DNA of 64,000 nucleotides from Chromatiaceae bacterium. GTDB taxonomy: Bacteria; Pseudomonadota; Gammaproteobacteria; Chromatiales; Chromatiaceae. Made by a program: the position numbers and the translations under genes. Under the pieces are notes generated by a model. It was given only the letters and a program-made list of their open reading frames with translations, did no database searches and was not told the DNA's origin. The DNA is taken from NCBI GenBank assembly GCA_024235175.1, contig JACKMX010000002.1:986001-1050000 (forward strand), in the 5' to 3' direction. Shown here in pieces: positions 8,549 through 17,541 of this stretch (the stretch's first letter is position 1; each line of letters opens with the position of its first letter).

Positions 8549-9427
8549 ATCAGCGGACACTGGCTGATTCTTGGCGGGGCGGTACTCTGGGGCACCACGG
8601 GCACCGCCCAGTCCTTTGCTCCGGCAGGCTTCGATCCCTTTGTAATCGGCACCCTGCGGCTGCTTGTCGGTGGTCTGGCCCTGCTGCTCCTGGCAATCCG
8701 GCAGCGGGGGGTGAGGCGTTTCAGACTCCAGCATCCCATCTTTTTTTTTCTTGCCGCTCTGTTCATTGCCGGCTATCAACTCTTTTTCTTCACCGCTGTA
8801 GTCAAAACCGGGGTCGCAATCGGCACCATAGTCGGCATCGGCAGCGCCCCTATAGCCGGGGGGCTGCTCGGCTTTCTGTTTCGGGGTGAGGAGCTCGGGC
8901 GCCGCTGGTTTCTGGCGACGGGGCTGGCTATCAGCGGATGCGCCCTGCTGAGTCTCACCGGGGACGCAGCGGTGACCGTCGACTCAGTGGGCATGCTGCT
9001 GGCCGTCGGCGCAGGCGCCTGCTACGCCGCTTTCACACTGGTTTTAAAAGCCCTGCTGCCGGACAACCCGGCCGTCTCGGTTATCGCGGTGATCTTCTGT
9101 CTCGGCGCATTGCTGCTCACCCCTCTGCTCCTGACCGCCGACAGCGAATGGCTGCTGCAGCCGCGCGCCATGTTCGTGGTCCTCCATCTCGGCGTAGCCG
9201 CGACTGCGTTTCCCTACCTGCTGTTTGCCTGGGGCCTGAGAACAACACCGGTCAGCACCGCAACCACGCTCTCGCTGGCCGAACCGGTAACGGCCGCAGC
9301 CCTGGGCTTTGCCCTGCTCGGAGAGAAAGTGAACCTGCAGACCGGCATCGGTATAGTGCTGGTTTTTGCGGGCCTGGTGGTGCTGATCCGGACGCGTCGA
9401 TTGCACTCCAGGGGCGCAATGCAGTGA
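8549..9427 (+). CDS. EamA/DMT-family transporter (start uncertain, apparent non-AUG)
   Basis: About 292-residue ten-helix drug/metabolite-type exporter. Family features include WLILGGAVLWGTTGTAQSFAP near the start and RTTPVSTATTLSLAEPVTAA in the second EamA repeat. The start is a puzzle: the conserved N-terminus reads in frame from about 8549, but after the upstream stop at 8465 the first ATG/GTG/TTG in this frame is the GTG at 8711, which would remove about two membrane helices. ATC at 8549, five bases after GGGGGAG, is the best-placed initiator; a lost start codon is the alternative. It overlaps the next exporter gene by 4 bases, suggesting a pair in the amino acid transporter operon. Confidence 0.7.
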   Translation: MSGHWLILGGAVLWGTTGTAQSFAPAGFDPFVIGTLRLLVGGLALLLLAIRQRGVRRFRLQHPIFFFLAALFIAGYQLFFFTAVVKTGVAIGTIVGIGSAPIAGGLLGFLFRGEELGRRWFLATGLAISGCALLSLTGDAAVTVDSVGMLLAVGAGACYAAFTLVLKALLPDNPAVSVIAVIFCLGALLLTPLLLTADSEWLLQPRAMFVVLHLGVAATAFPYLLFAWGLRTTPVSTATTLSLAEPVTAAALGFALLGEKVNLQTGIGIVLVFAGLVVLIRTRRLHSRGAMQ

Positions 9428-10296
9428 ACGCCCAGCGCCAGGCCATACTGTTTGGCCTCAGTGCCGTACTGCTCTGGTCCACCGTGGCCACAGCATTCAA
9501 ATTATCGCTGCGCTACTGCACTCCCATCGAGCTGCTGCTCTATTCCAGCTTTTTTTCAACGCTGGTAATCGGCTTTGTCCTGCACGTTCAACATAAACTC
9601 CATCTCGTCTTTCAATGCTCCCGGAGGGAGTACCTGCACTCCATCTTCCTGGGAGCGCTGAGCCCCTTCCTCTACTATCTGATCCTGTTCAAAGCCTATG
9701 ATCTGCTGCCCGCCCAGCAGGCGCAGCCGATCAATTACACCTGGGCCATCACGCTTTCCCTGCTATCCGTCCCCCTGCTGAAACAGAAAATCCGCTGGCA
9801 GCAGTGGCTGGCCCTGGTGGTCAGTTATTGCGGAGTTCTGATCATCTCCACGGAAGGCACTCCATTCAGCCTGCAGTTCACCAATCCTTTCGGCGTGGCA
9901 CTCGCCCTTATAAGTACTGTCATCTGGGCTCTCTACTGGATCTACAATACCCGGGACAGGCGGGATCCGGTGGTTGCGCTGTTCGTCAACTTTCTCTGCA
10001 GTATACCTTTCATCCTGGTCTACTACCTGGCCACCGGTGACCAGAGAATCCCTGCTGTGGGTGCTCTGCTCGGTGGCGCCTACGTGGGTACGTTCGAAAT
10101 GGGGCTCAGTTTCGTCCTCTGGCTGATGGCCATGAAACTGACCGATAGCACGGCCCGGGTCAGCAATCTGATCTTTCTCTCCCCCTTCCTTTCATTGGTC
10201 TTCATCCACTTTCTGCTTGGTGAGGAGATTCTTCCATCGACCTTCATCGGCCTGGTTCTTATCGTGGCCGGACTCTCCTGTCAGCGTGTCAGATAG
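9424..10296 (+). CDS. EamA/DMT-family transporter, second of pair
   Basis: 290-residue inner-membrane exporter with roughly ten hydrophobic segments. It begins at GTG 9424 inside the stop of the preceding gene (GTGA overlap). The first repeat shows LFGLSAVLLWSTVATAFKL, and the second includes ALISTVIWALYWIYNTRDRR and VSNLIFLSPFLSLVFIHFLLGE. Substrates of this family vary (amino acids, nucleotide sugars, drugs). Position behind an amino acid importer suggests amino acid efflux, which is inference. Confidence 0.82.
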   Translation: MNAQRQAILFGLSAVLLWSTVATAFKLSLRYCTPIELLLYSSFFSTLVIGFVLHVQHKLHLVFQCSRREYLHSIFLGALSPFLYYLILFKAYDLLPAQQAQPINYTWAITLSLLSVPLLKQKIRWQQWLALVVSYCGVLIISTEGTPFSLQFTNPFGVALALISTVIWALYWIYNTRDRRDPVVALFVNFLCSIPFILVYYLATGDQRIPAVGALLGGAYVGTFEMGLSFVLWLMAMKLTDSTARVSNLIFLSPFLSLVFIHFLLGEEILPSTFIGLVLIVAGLSCQRVR

Positions 10297-10399
10297 ATGG
10301 CCCAGCTCGGTGGAGAGTACTGCTGTTTCCGGCCCGGATCTGCGGCGCGGCAGGGAAAAGAGAAGTATACTGTCCCCGGAAACAAGGAAACCGGTAACG

Positions 10400-11971
10400 A
10401 TGAAGCCTCAAGAAATAAACGACCATGAACTTGTCATCTCACGAGATGACTTCGATGCAGTAATCTTCCATCTCGATGGTGTCGTCACCCACGCAAACAA
10501 GGTGCATGCCGCCGCCTGGAAGCAGACCTTCGATAGTTATCTGCTCAAGCGTAACCCCCAAATTGGTGAGGACCTCGCTCCCTTCCACATCGATCTCGAC
10601 TACCGCCGCTATTTGGATGGCAAGCCACGTGATACGGGGATAAAGCACTTCCTATCCTCCCGTCATATCAATCTGCCAAGAGAGAGCCCTGACGACCCGA
10701 CCTATACGAATACAATTCGCCGCCTGGGAAATCGCAAGGATTTGATATTTGAGGCAATCCTCCAGCAGGAAGGGATCGAGGCATATGGTTGCGCCATCGC
10801 ACTCATTCATCAGCTGCGTAAAGCGGGAATCAAGACCGGTGTGGTTTCGGCAAGCAGGCACTGCAAAATGGTGCTTGAACGAGGAGCAATCGAGGATCTG
10901 TTCGATGCCCAGGTCGATGGACTGGAGGCTGAGCTCCTGGAGCTGGACGGCAAACCGGACCCCTATGTTCTTCTGGAACTCGCACGCCGCCTGGGAATCG
11001 CCCCAGCACGAACAGTAGTAATCGAAGACAGTGTTATCGGAGTGACTGCCTGCAGACGTGGTCGATTTGGCCTGAATATAGGATTCGACAGCGGGGATCG
11101 CCGGGAGCTGATGCTGGAGCATGGCGCCGACCATGTGCTCGATGACCTGTGCAGCGTCCATGTCGAGGGAGCTGTTGATGACGAATTGCCCACCGACCTT
11201 GTCGATATGAGCCTGGTCACGAATCAACTCACGGGTAAACAGCCTGTATTGTTCATCGACTATGGAGGAACCCTGGCGCCTGCCACCCATCGGACCGAAG
11301 ATGTCCCGATATCAAAGAAGACACGCCGCACTCTGCGAAAAACCGCCCGCTTGATACCCCTGACCATTGTGAGTGGGCGTGATGTTGAGGATATATGCAT
11401 GCAGGTGGGGCTCCAGGAGCTTTACTATGCAGGCAGTCATGGTCTGGACATCCGGGGCCATCACATACATCTGGAGTTGCCGGAAGGCGACGAAGCACTG
11501 CAAGACCTGGACCATGCCATGGAGGCACTCGGACGGCTGCTTGTGAATTTACCGGGAGTGAGGATTGAACGAAAACGATTCGCCATCGTTGTGCATTTTA
11601 ATGATGAGGGTATGGATAATGCGGAACGGGCAGCCGCGGCGATGAGGCAGGTACAGACTCAATTTCCGCGACTCAAAATAACCGGTGGCAAGGAGGTTAT
11701 CGAATTGCTCCCTGACATTGATTGGGACAAGGCGAGAGCAATGAACTGGCTGTTGTCCGAACTTGGAATGGACGGTACCAACGTATTGCCTATCTACATC
11801 GGCGATGATGTGACCGATGAGGTTGCCTTTACCAAATTGCGGGATAGAGGCATTGGAATTCTGGTGGCTGATAAACCCCAGCCAAGCGCGGCAACTTACC
11901 GAGTTAACAACCCGGAAGAAGTCCTGGAGCTGTTGAAATTCTTGATAGCGTATATGGAAGACAGGAATTAA
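10400..11971 (+). CDS. Tandem HAD / trehalose-6-phosphatase-like protein with altered active sites
   Basis: 523-residue two-domain protein. Residues 15-245 form a beta-phosphoglucomutase-like HAD domain, ending with VIEDSVIGVTACRRG. Residues 278-515 match trehalose-phosphate phosphatase OtsB, with VSGRDVEDI, YAGSHGLDIRG, GKEVIELLPDIDWDKA and YIGDDVTDEVAF. The order matches the first two domains of mycobacterial OtsB1, without the third glycosidase domain. The first catalytic motif is changed in both halves: FHLDG at 23-27 (expected FDLDG, nucleophile Asp replaced by His24) and IDYGGT at 286-291 (expected DYDGT, acid/base Asp replaced by Gly289). Activity is therefore doubtful in the first domain and uncertain in the second. 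The start at 10400 follows AACAAGG; no trehalose synthase is nearby. Confidence 0.8.
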   Translation: MKPQEINDHELVISRDDFDAVIFHLDGVVTHANKVHAAAWKQTFDSYLLKRNPQIGEDLAPFHIDLDYRRYLDGKPRDTGIKHFLSSRHINLPRESPDDPTYTNTIRRLGNRKDLIFEAILQQEGIEAYGCAIALIHQLRKAGIKTGVVSASRHCKMVLERGAIEDLFDAQVDGLEAELLELDGKPDPYVLLELARRLGIAPARTVVIEDSVIGVTACRRGRFGLNIGFDSGDRRELMLEHGADHVLDDLCSVHVEGAVDDELPTDLVDMSLVTNQLTGKQPVLFIDYGGTLAPATHRTEDVPISKKTRRTLRKTARLIPLTIVSGRDVEDICMQVGLQELYYAGSHGLDIRGHHIHLELPEGDEALQDLDHAMEALGRLLVNLPGVRIERKRFAIVVHFNDEGMDNAERAAAAMRQVQTQFPRLKITGGKEVIELLPDIDWDKARAMNWLLSELGMDGTNVLPIYIGDDVTDEVAFTKLRDRGIGILVADKPQPSAATYRVNNPEEVLELLKFLIAYMEDRN

Positions 11972-11990
11972 GGGGGCATAAAATCAGCAG

Positions 11991-12176
11991 GGTCAGAATC
12001 GAATGGCACTTACTTAACCATAATCGTCGAGTAGTCGACTGGCCGACACAGGTCATTTCTTCCGGAAAACGCCGTAAATACGTCCATGTAGGCTCGACAG
12101 TGGCATCCCTGCCACTGACGTTTCCTCCAGAAACAACCGTATCGGCTTAAATAAGTGCCATTAGGGTCAGATTCGA
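11991..12176 (-). repeat. Dispersed small element, copy 1 (internally deleted)
   Basis: Copy of a family seen four times in the window. Ends are AATGGCAC and GTGCCATT inverted. Just outside lie near-identical direct repeats GGGTCAGAATCGA and GGGTCAGATTCGA. Compared with the copy at 26242-26528, about 100 bp of the interior is missing in two blocks, consistent with deletion between short direct repeats. Confidence 0.8.
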
Positions 12177-12312
12177 TTATTCTGACACCTTTCCAGAGAT
12201 GACTCTGTTTTTCTGCCTCCTCCACACGTTTTCACCACCGTCTGTCAACCACCGGTCAATTCGTTTTGGAAATCCCTTTTTTCATATACTCATGTATCTT
12301 TGCCCCGGGAAT

Positions 12313-12729
12313 ATGGATGACCTGATTGAAAAATTGATAACACGCCTGGAATCCGCCCACGCAGGCGGCCCCATATTGACCAGGGAAATCCTGATGACGC
12401 TCGGATGGCGGTGGGAGTGTATCGGGTGCCCTGGCGGCGGTTTATGGAGAGATGCCCGGCAATCATTTCACAGTGGCCCCCTCCCTCCCGTATCAGAGCG
12501 GGTGGAGTCCGCGCGGGAACTGATTTCGAACGATATTTTCATTACCGCTCATGAGGAGGCACAAGCTTTCTGGGTGGTGCGGTGTTATGCCCACCCGTTG
12601 AACCATGTCTCGGATTACCAGGATCCATGCTTAACCGCCCGTGCCCGCACGCTGCCTCTTGCGCTCTGCTCCGCAGCGGTCAGGTTAAGTTCAGATCAAT
12701 CTTTGCAAGATAAGCTTGGGGAGAGCTGA
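12313..12729 (+). CDS. Small protein resembling the phage ABA-sandwich domain family
   Basis: 138 residues from the ATG at 12313; an open frame continues upstream to 12199 but that part looks non-coding. It begins MDDLIEKLITRLESAHAGG, has ILMTLGWRW, and ends with RARTLPLALCSAAVRL. This pattern (short helix, a xALGW motif, final ALALC-like helix) recalls the Phage_ABA_S family found in prophages and genomes, but the match is from memory and weak. It directly follows a dispersed repeat, suggesting an acquired remnant. No function can be assigned. Confidence 0.4.
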   Translation: MDDLIEKLITRLESAHAGGPILTREILMTLGWRWECIGCPGGGLWRDARQSFHSGPLPPVSERVESARELISNDIFITAHEEAQAFWVVRCYAHPLNHVSDYQDPCLTARARTLPLALCSAAVRLSSDQSLQDKLGES

Positions 12730-12819
12730 CAAATTTCCGGAACGCCGGCTGCGGAACAGAGTTTTGACCACAGCCTGGTTTTCGGGGCAGAGCAAATTCC
12801 GTCAGGCTGCCACGAAGCT

Positions 12820-13032
12820 TCAGGAAGCCTGAATATCCGCATCCACTGCCAAATCCCATTGTGCATAAAGCCGGGCACGAAACAGGGGCAGGCCAGAATG
12901 GCGTTGAGTTTGCACCTGGTTTGCCCGCAGCTGCATTCTGACACGAAAATCTTTGTCGCTCCCAAGCGCACCCTCTCTGCATTTATCCAGCCAGAGACAG
13001 GGTCCCGGAATATCCCCCGCCACCTTTATCAT
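12820..13032 (-). CDS. Hypothetical 70-residue protein
   Basis: Possible small gene on the minus strand starting MIKVAGDIPGPCLW. GAGGA lies six bases before the ATG. The protein is mixed-charge and soluble-looking with no recognised domain. Downstream, other frames of the same strand stay open to about 12700, so this could also be the 5' part of a frameshifted longer gene. It lies in a 370-bp gap between two plus-strand genes. The evidence is the ribosome site and composition only. Confidence 0.3.
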   Translation of the reverse strand: MIKVAGDIPGPCLWLDKCREGALGSDKDFRVRMQLRANQVQTQRHSGLPLFRARLYAQWDLAVDADIQAS

Positions 13033-13098
13033 GAAAAATCCTCAAATCGGTACTAAGCTTTTAATTATTGGCCAAATGGATTCTGTTGAGGTTGTATT

Positions 13099-14217
13099 GT
13101 GACGTGCAATATTACTGAAAACAAAACAGCTCCAGATCCTGCCCGGCATGTTGCTGCGCGCTTCGATATTCCCAGCTACCGGTACCTCGATTCAGACGGC
13201 AGGGCTTTGGCTCCTCTCCCGGCGTTCGCCGGTGATTATGATCACATACGCAAGCTCTACCGCATGATGCTGCTGGTTCGCAGTTTCGATCAGAGAGCGA
13301 TTGCTCTGCAGCGCACCGGACAATTGGGTACTTACGCCTCCTGTCTTGGCCAGGAGGCAATCGGCACCGCCCTTGGCGATGCCATGGCAGCAGAGGATGT
13401 ACTGCTGCCCTCCTATCGTGAAACCCCCGCACTGTTGATGCGGGGCGTTGCCATGCACGAACTGCTGTTGTACTGGGGCGGTGATGAGCGGGGCATGGCT
13501 TACGGCAAGGTCCCGCATGATTTTCCAATCTGTATTCCAATTGCCACCCAGGCCCCACATGCGGTTGGTGTGGCGAGCGCCTTTAAATTGCGCGGGGAGC
13601 AGCGGGTCGCGGTCTCTGTTTTCGGTGACGGCGCCTCGTCGAAAGGAGACTTTTACGAAGCACTGAATCTCGCCGGAATATGGCGTCTCCCGGTGCTGTT
13701 CATCATCGTCAATAACCAGTGGGCGATCTCTGTGCCGCGGGATGCTCAGAGCGGTGCCGAAACTCTGGCGCAAAAGGCGATTGCCGGAGGCCTGGGTTGC
13801 GAACAGGTCGATGGCAATGATCTTATCGCCATGCGCGAGCGCATTGCTTCTGCATTGGCTCATGCACGAGCCGGTGAACCCTGGTTGATTGAGGCCAAAA
13901 CCTACCGGCTGTGCGACCACACCACCGCAGACGACGCCTCCCGTTACCGGGATAAAGTTGAATTGGAGCGTCACCGTGCACTGGAGCCGGTTGTTCGAAT
14001 CCGCCGTTATCTGGAACAGGCAGGGCAATGGGATCAGCGGCAAGAGGATGAACTGAAAACAAGCAACGATACCGAAGTGGAGAATGCGGTAAATACCTAT
14101 CTGGCAGCCCCGCCACCATCGGCGCAGGCGATGTTCGACCATCTCTATGCCGTGCTGCCGGAATCTCTCCACTGGCAGCTTGTTCAGGCCACAGAACAGG
14201 GGCATGGCTGTGGCTGA
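13099..14217 (+). CDS. 2-oxoacid (pyruvate) dehydrogenase E1 component, alpha subunit
   Basis: 372-residue thiamine-diphosphate-dependent E1 alpha chain, which with E1 beta decarboxylates pyruvate or a branched-chain 2-oxoacid. The ThDP motif runs from GDGASSKGDFYEALN to VNNQWAIS (about residues 173-207). Other signatures are CLGQEAIGTALG and YRETPALLMRG. The start is GTG at 13099, giving MTCNITENK; the N-terminal extension before the conserved FDIPSYRYLD is short. Its stop overlaps the beta-subunit start by 14 bases. Substrate choice between pyruvate and branched-chain oxoacids is not certain. Confidence 0.88.
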   Translation: MTCNITENKTAPDPARHVAARFDIPSYRYLDSDGRALAPLPAFAGDYDHIRKLYRMMLLVRSFDQRAIALQRTGQLGTYASCLGQEAIGTALGDAMAAEDVLLPSYRETPALLMRGVAMHELLLYWGGDERGMAYGKVPHDFPICIPIATQAPHAVGVASAFKLRGEQRVAVSVFGDGASSKGDFYEALNLAGIWRLPVLFIIVNNQWAISVPRDAQSGAETLAQKAIAGGLGCEQVDGNDLIAMRERIASALAHARAGEPWLIEAKTYRLCDHTTADDASRYRDKVELERHRALEPVVRIRRYLEQAGQWDQRQEDELKTSNDTEVENAVNTYLAAPPPSAQAMFDHLYAVLPESLHWQLVQATEQGHGCG

Positions 14218-15190
14218 GATAACCCTGGTGGAGGCGGTCAATCAGGCACTCGCTTATGAGCTGGAGGCGGACAAAGATGTAGTCGTTTTTGGTGAGGACG
14301 TTGGTGTCAATGGTGGTGTATTTCGCGCGACCGAAGGACTGCAAAAACGCTTTGGCAGGCAGCGCGTAATGGATACACCGCTGGCAGAAGGTTTGATTGC
14401 GGGCATGGCCATAGGTATGGCCGCCCAAGGCATGCATCCTGTGGCGGAAATTCAGTTTATGGGTTTTATCTATCCGACCATAGATCAGCTGCTTAACCAC
14501 GCTGCCCGGTTGCGCAACCGCACCCGCGGGCGGCTGAGCTGTCCAATGGTGCTGCGCGCTCCCTACGGTGGCGGTATTCGGGCGCCGGAACATCACTCTG
14601 AGAGCACCGAGGCCCTATTTGCCCATATTCCCGGACTGCGGGTGGTTATTCCCTCTTCACCAGCCCGCGCCTACGGCCTGTTACTGGCAGCCATCCGCGA
14701 TCCCGATCCGGTGGTTTTCCTCGAACCCAAGCGCATCTACCGTCTGGTCAGACAGGAGGTGCCCGATGACGGTCAGGCGCTGCCCCTGGACGTCTGCTAT
14801 GTATTGCGCCAAGGGAGCGACGTCACTTTGGTTAGCTGGGGGGCCATGCTTCATGAAACACTGCAGGCTGCCGGGCAGCTGGCAGATGAGGGCATCAGCG
14901 CCGAGGTCATAGACGTGGCCACACTGAAACCCCTGGATATGGCCACTATCGCTGAATCGGTCACCCGTACCGGGCGCTGCATCATTGTGCATGAAGCCGC
15001 GCGCAGTGGCGGTATCGGCGCGGAAATTGCCGCCTATCTTGCGGAGCACTGCCTGCTTGATCTGCTCGCGCCTGTGCGCAGAGTGACGGGCTACGATACC
15101 ATCATGCCCCTGCTGCGCAATGAACAGCGCTATCTGCCCGATGTGGCGCGCATCCTGGCGAGCGTCAGAAGGACGCTGGAGTTCTCATGA
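14204..15190 (+). CDS. 2-oxoacid (pyruvate) dehydrogenase E1 component, beta subunit
   Basis: 328 residues from the ATG at 14204, chosen because the family begins at about AEITLVEAVNQAL; the frame stays open upstream into the alpha gene. Conserved blocks are VVVFGEDVGVNGGVF, DTPLAEGLIAGMAIGMA, and RAPYGGGIRAPEHHSES, where HH contributes to the E1 active site. It pairs with the alpha subunit upstream and overlaps the E2 gene by 4 bases (ATGA), forming a tightly coupled three-gene operon. Confidence 0.9.
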   Translation: MAVAEITLVEAVNQALAYELEADKDVVVFGEDVGVNGGVFRATEGLQKRFGRQRVMDTPLAEGLIAGMAIGMAAQGMHPVAEIQFMGFIYPTIDQLLNHAARLRNRTRGRLSCPMVLRAPYGGGIRAPEHHSESTEALFAHIPGLRVVIPSSPARAYGLLLAAIRDPDPVVFLEPKRIYRLVRQEVPDDGQALPLDVCYVLRQGSDVTLVSWGAMLHETLQAAGQLADEGISAEVIDVATLKPLDMATIAESVTRTGRCIIVHEAARSGGIGAEIAAYLAEHCLLDLLAPVRRVTGYDTIMPLLRNEQRYLPDVARILASVRRTLEFS

Positions 15191-16311
15191 AGGTATTTAC
15201 ACTGCCGGATCTGGGTGAAGGGCTGGCCGAAGCCGAAGTGCGGGAATGGTATGTGACCGAAGGGGACCAGGTCAGGACCGGTCAGCTGCTGGTCGCGGTG
15301 GAAACCGCCAAAGCCATCGTGGAAATCCCTGCGCCCTGGGACGGCACAATTGAGAAACTACTTGCCAATACCGATGACATCATCGCCGTCGGTCGTCCAC
15401 TGGTCAGTTATCGGGAAGAGGGGACAACTTCAAGAAAAGCAGAAACCAGCGCCGACAGCGGAACGGTGGTGGGCGAAGTCAAACGCAGCGACAGGATAAT
15501 CAGAGAGGCGCCGCTGGAGGAGGTGAAGGCTGGGGTTGGGTTTAAGGCCACCCCTGCCGTACGTGCTCTCGCGCACAAATTGAAGATCGATCTGGCGATG
15601 GTAACCCCCAGCGGCCCCGATGGTTTGATCACCGGTGCAGACGTGGAGCGGGTGGCAGGAATTCTCGCTCAGGCAGGGCCGCAGGAGATACTGCGCGGTC
15701 CGCGTCGTGCGATGGCGCGCACCATGGCACAGGCCCATGCCGATGTTGCCGATGTCACGGTAATGGAGGATGCCGATATCGGCGATTGGCCGGCAGGGAC
15801 CGACATCAGCATCAGGTTGATCAGGGCAATAGTTGCCGGATGCCATGCTGAACCAGCTCTCAACGCCTGGTACGACGCCCACGCCATGGGCAGGAGGGTA
15901 CTTGAAAAAATTGATCTGGGTATTGCCGTGGACACCCCGGATGGTCTGTTTGTCCCGGTATTACGGGATGTGGCCAATCGCTCTATCGATGAACTGCGCC
16001 GTGGGGTTGAGCGGCTCAAGGCCGATGTCCGTGCCCGCAAGATCCCCATGGAAGAGCTGCGCGGCTATACCATTACCCTCTCCAACTACGGAGCAATCGG
16101 TGGTCGTTATTCGGATCCAATAGTGGTTCCCCCCACCGTGGCAATTCTTGGTGCCGGGCGCATCCGCGACCAGGTCGTCGCCAGACAGGGCCAGGCAGCA
16201 GTGCGCCGGGTGGTGCCGCTCTCCCTGACCTTCGATCACCGTGTTGTCACCGGCGGTGAGGCAACCCGTTTTCTAATGGCGGTTATTGCCGATTTGAGCA
16301 ACGGGAACTGA
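15187..16311 (+). CDS. Dihydrolipoamide acyltransferase, E2 component
   Basis: 374-residue core of the 2-oxoacid dehydrogenase complex; moves the acyl group from E1 to CoA. One lipoyl domain spans residues 1-77 with lipoyl Lys42 in ETAKA. A peripheral-subunit-binding domain is near 118-153 (ATPAVRALAHKLKIDLAMV), and the catalytic domain extends to the end. The active-site block reads TFDHRVVTGGEA: the His is kept, but the usual DHRxxDG aspartate is Thr, a variant I believe occurs in some proteobacterial E2 proteins. No E3 (lipoamide dehydrogenase) gene follows, so E3 must come from elsewhere. Confidence 0.88.
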   Translation: MKVFTLPDLGEGLAEAEVREWYVTEGDQVRTGQLLVAVETAKAIVEIPAPWDGTIEKLLANTDDIIAVGRPLVSYREEGTTSRKAETSADSGTVVGEVKRSDRIIREAPLEEVKAGVGFKATPAVRALAHKLKIDLAMVTPSGPDGLITGADVERVAGILAQAGPQEILRGPRRAMARTMAQAHADVADVTVMEDADIGDWPAGTDISIRLIRAIVAGCHAEPALNAWYDAHAMGRRVLEKIDLGIAVDTPDGLFVPVLRDVANRSIDELRRGVERLKADVRARKIPMEELRGYTITLSNYGAIGGRYSDPIVVPPTVAILGAGRIRDQVVARQGQAAVRRVVPLSLTFDHRVVTGGEATRFLMAVIADLSNGN

Positions 16312-16448
16312 CTCGTATGTTTCAACGAGCAATCCCTGGCTGATGGCACTCCCCGACATTCACGATAGCGGACAGATGAACCGCCGCATAGGTTGTTAAA
16401 AACTGGCGTATATCTCCCTATCACCCATATCCGGTGGCTAAAAAAATA

Positions 16449-16485
16449 ACGGAGGGAAAAAAGAAGTTTCCCTCCGTCACTTTTT
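16449..16485. terminator. Bidirectional intrinsic terminator
   Basis: Perfect 11-bp stem ACGGAGGGAAA / TTTCCCTCCGT with an AAAGAAG loop. T-rich tracts occur on the plus side and, read on the minus strand, beyond the other arm. It separates the converging E2 and binding-protein genes. Confidence 0.85.
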
Positions 16486-16508
16486 CAAGCCGTTTTCAAT
16501 CAGGGGTT

Positions 16509-17477
16509 TTACCGCATAACGGTAGTGGCCGTTTCGATTAGATCAAATGGAACATCGACACCGATGGCCTCGGCCATCTTCAGGTTGATCACCACCTCAC
16601 CCTCTTTGTTGCGGGTGATCGGGATATCGGCAGGTGAGGTGCCGCCGAGAATCTTCAACGCCGTATTGGCAGACCAGGATCCCTGCTCCTGCGGAACTTT
16701 CAGGTAGCCGATCAATGCATAAGGCATGGGCTCGACCTGCACCGCCCCACTGGGAATCTTCGCCTGAGACAATGCATGGGCCGTGGCTGCTGCTTCATCA
16801 AAGTCGCTAATGCCGATGACGTTGCCCAGCAGCAGTATATCGACCTTACCCTGCATTTCGGTGTATTTCGCCTTCCAGTCGGCGAAGTCCCTGGCATATT
16901 CCGCTGTCAGATCGATGCCGAGTTTATCCTTGTAGTTCGCGGCATCTTTCTTCGACGAAAGGGTATCGTCGGCCAACAGACCAACCCGACCGCCCTTGGC
17001 GAACTGCTGCAGCAGCTCCGTGAGCTCCTTGGCACCGGCGACTTCCACCATGCCGGTGACGTTCTTGTATGGAAAGCCATAACCGCTGGCATCCCAGTTC
17101 ACGCCGCAGAACACAAATGGCAGGTCGGCGTTCTTGTAGTTCGGCTGGATCAGGTACTTCGAGGCGTTATCGTCGGCCGCAATCACGACATCCGGTTTGA
17201 AAGATTCGATCACGCTCTTGGCCTTGGCGGCGGCCTCTACCATGAACGCCTCATCCTTGTTGCGCTTGGTATCCATACGGATAATCTTCAGTTCCGTACC
17301 ACTGCCATTTAGTGCCTGCTGAACACCGGTAGTGATGCCATCGCTCCAGGGGTAACCTTCATGGTACGAGTCGATGAAGAGTATCTTTTTGCCATCAAAG
17401 TCGCCGGCGAATGCGCTGCCGCCGGCCAGTATCGCAGAGAAGGTGAGGGTTTTAATCAATTGCTTGGTATATGACAT
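16509..17477 (-). CDS. Periplasmic substrate-binding protein, PF04392-type
   Basis: 322-residue exported protein with a signal peptide (residues 1-24, ending AFA). It opens KKILFIDSYHEGYPWSDG, characteristic of the ABC_sub_bind group (COG2984-like). The sequence ends RSH-free and complete, with the last strand DVPFDLIETATTVM. No permease or ATPase gene is adjacent; instead it lies 64 bases downstream of a chemoreceptor on the same strand. It may therefore deliver a ligand to the receptor rather than to a transporter (inference). Ligand unknown. Confidence 0.8.
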   Translation of the reverse strand: MSYTKQLIKTLTFSAILAGGSAFAGDFDGKKILFIDSYHEGYPWSDGITTGVQQALNGSGTELKIIRMDTKRNKDEAFMVEAAAKAKSVIESFKPDVVIAADDNASKYLIQPNYKNADLPFVFCGVNWDASGYGFPYKNVTGMVEVAGAKELTELLQQFAKGGRVGLLADDTLSSKKDAANYKDKLGIDLTAEYARDFADWKAKYTEMQGKVDILLLGNVIGISDFDEAAATAHALSQAKIPSGAVQVEPMPYALIGYLKVPQEQGSWSANTALKILGGTSPADIPITRNKEGEVVINLKMAEAIGVDVPFDLIETATTVMR

Positions 17478-17541
17478 CTACTGTTTTCTCCTATGGTTAT
17501 TGGGTAGGCCGGTAGGTACGGCTTGGTTGACTGTTGAACGA

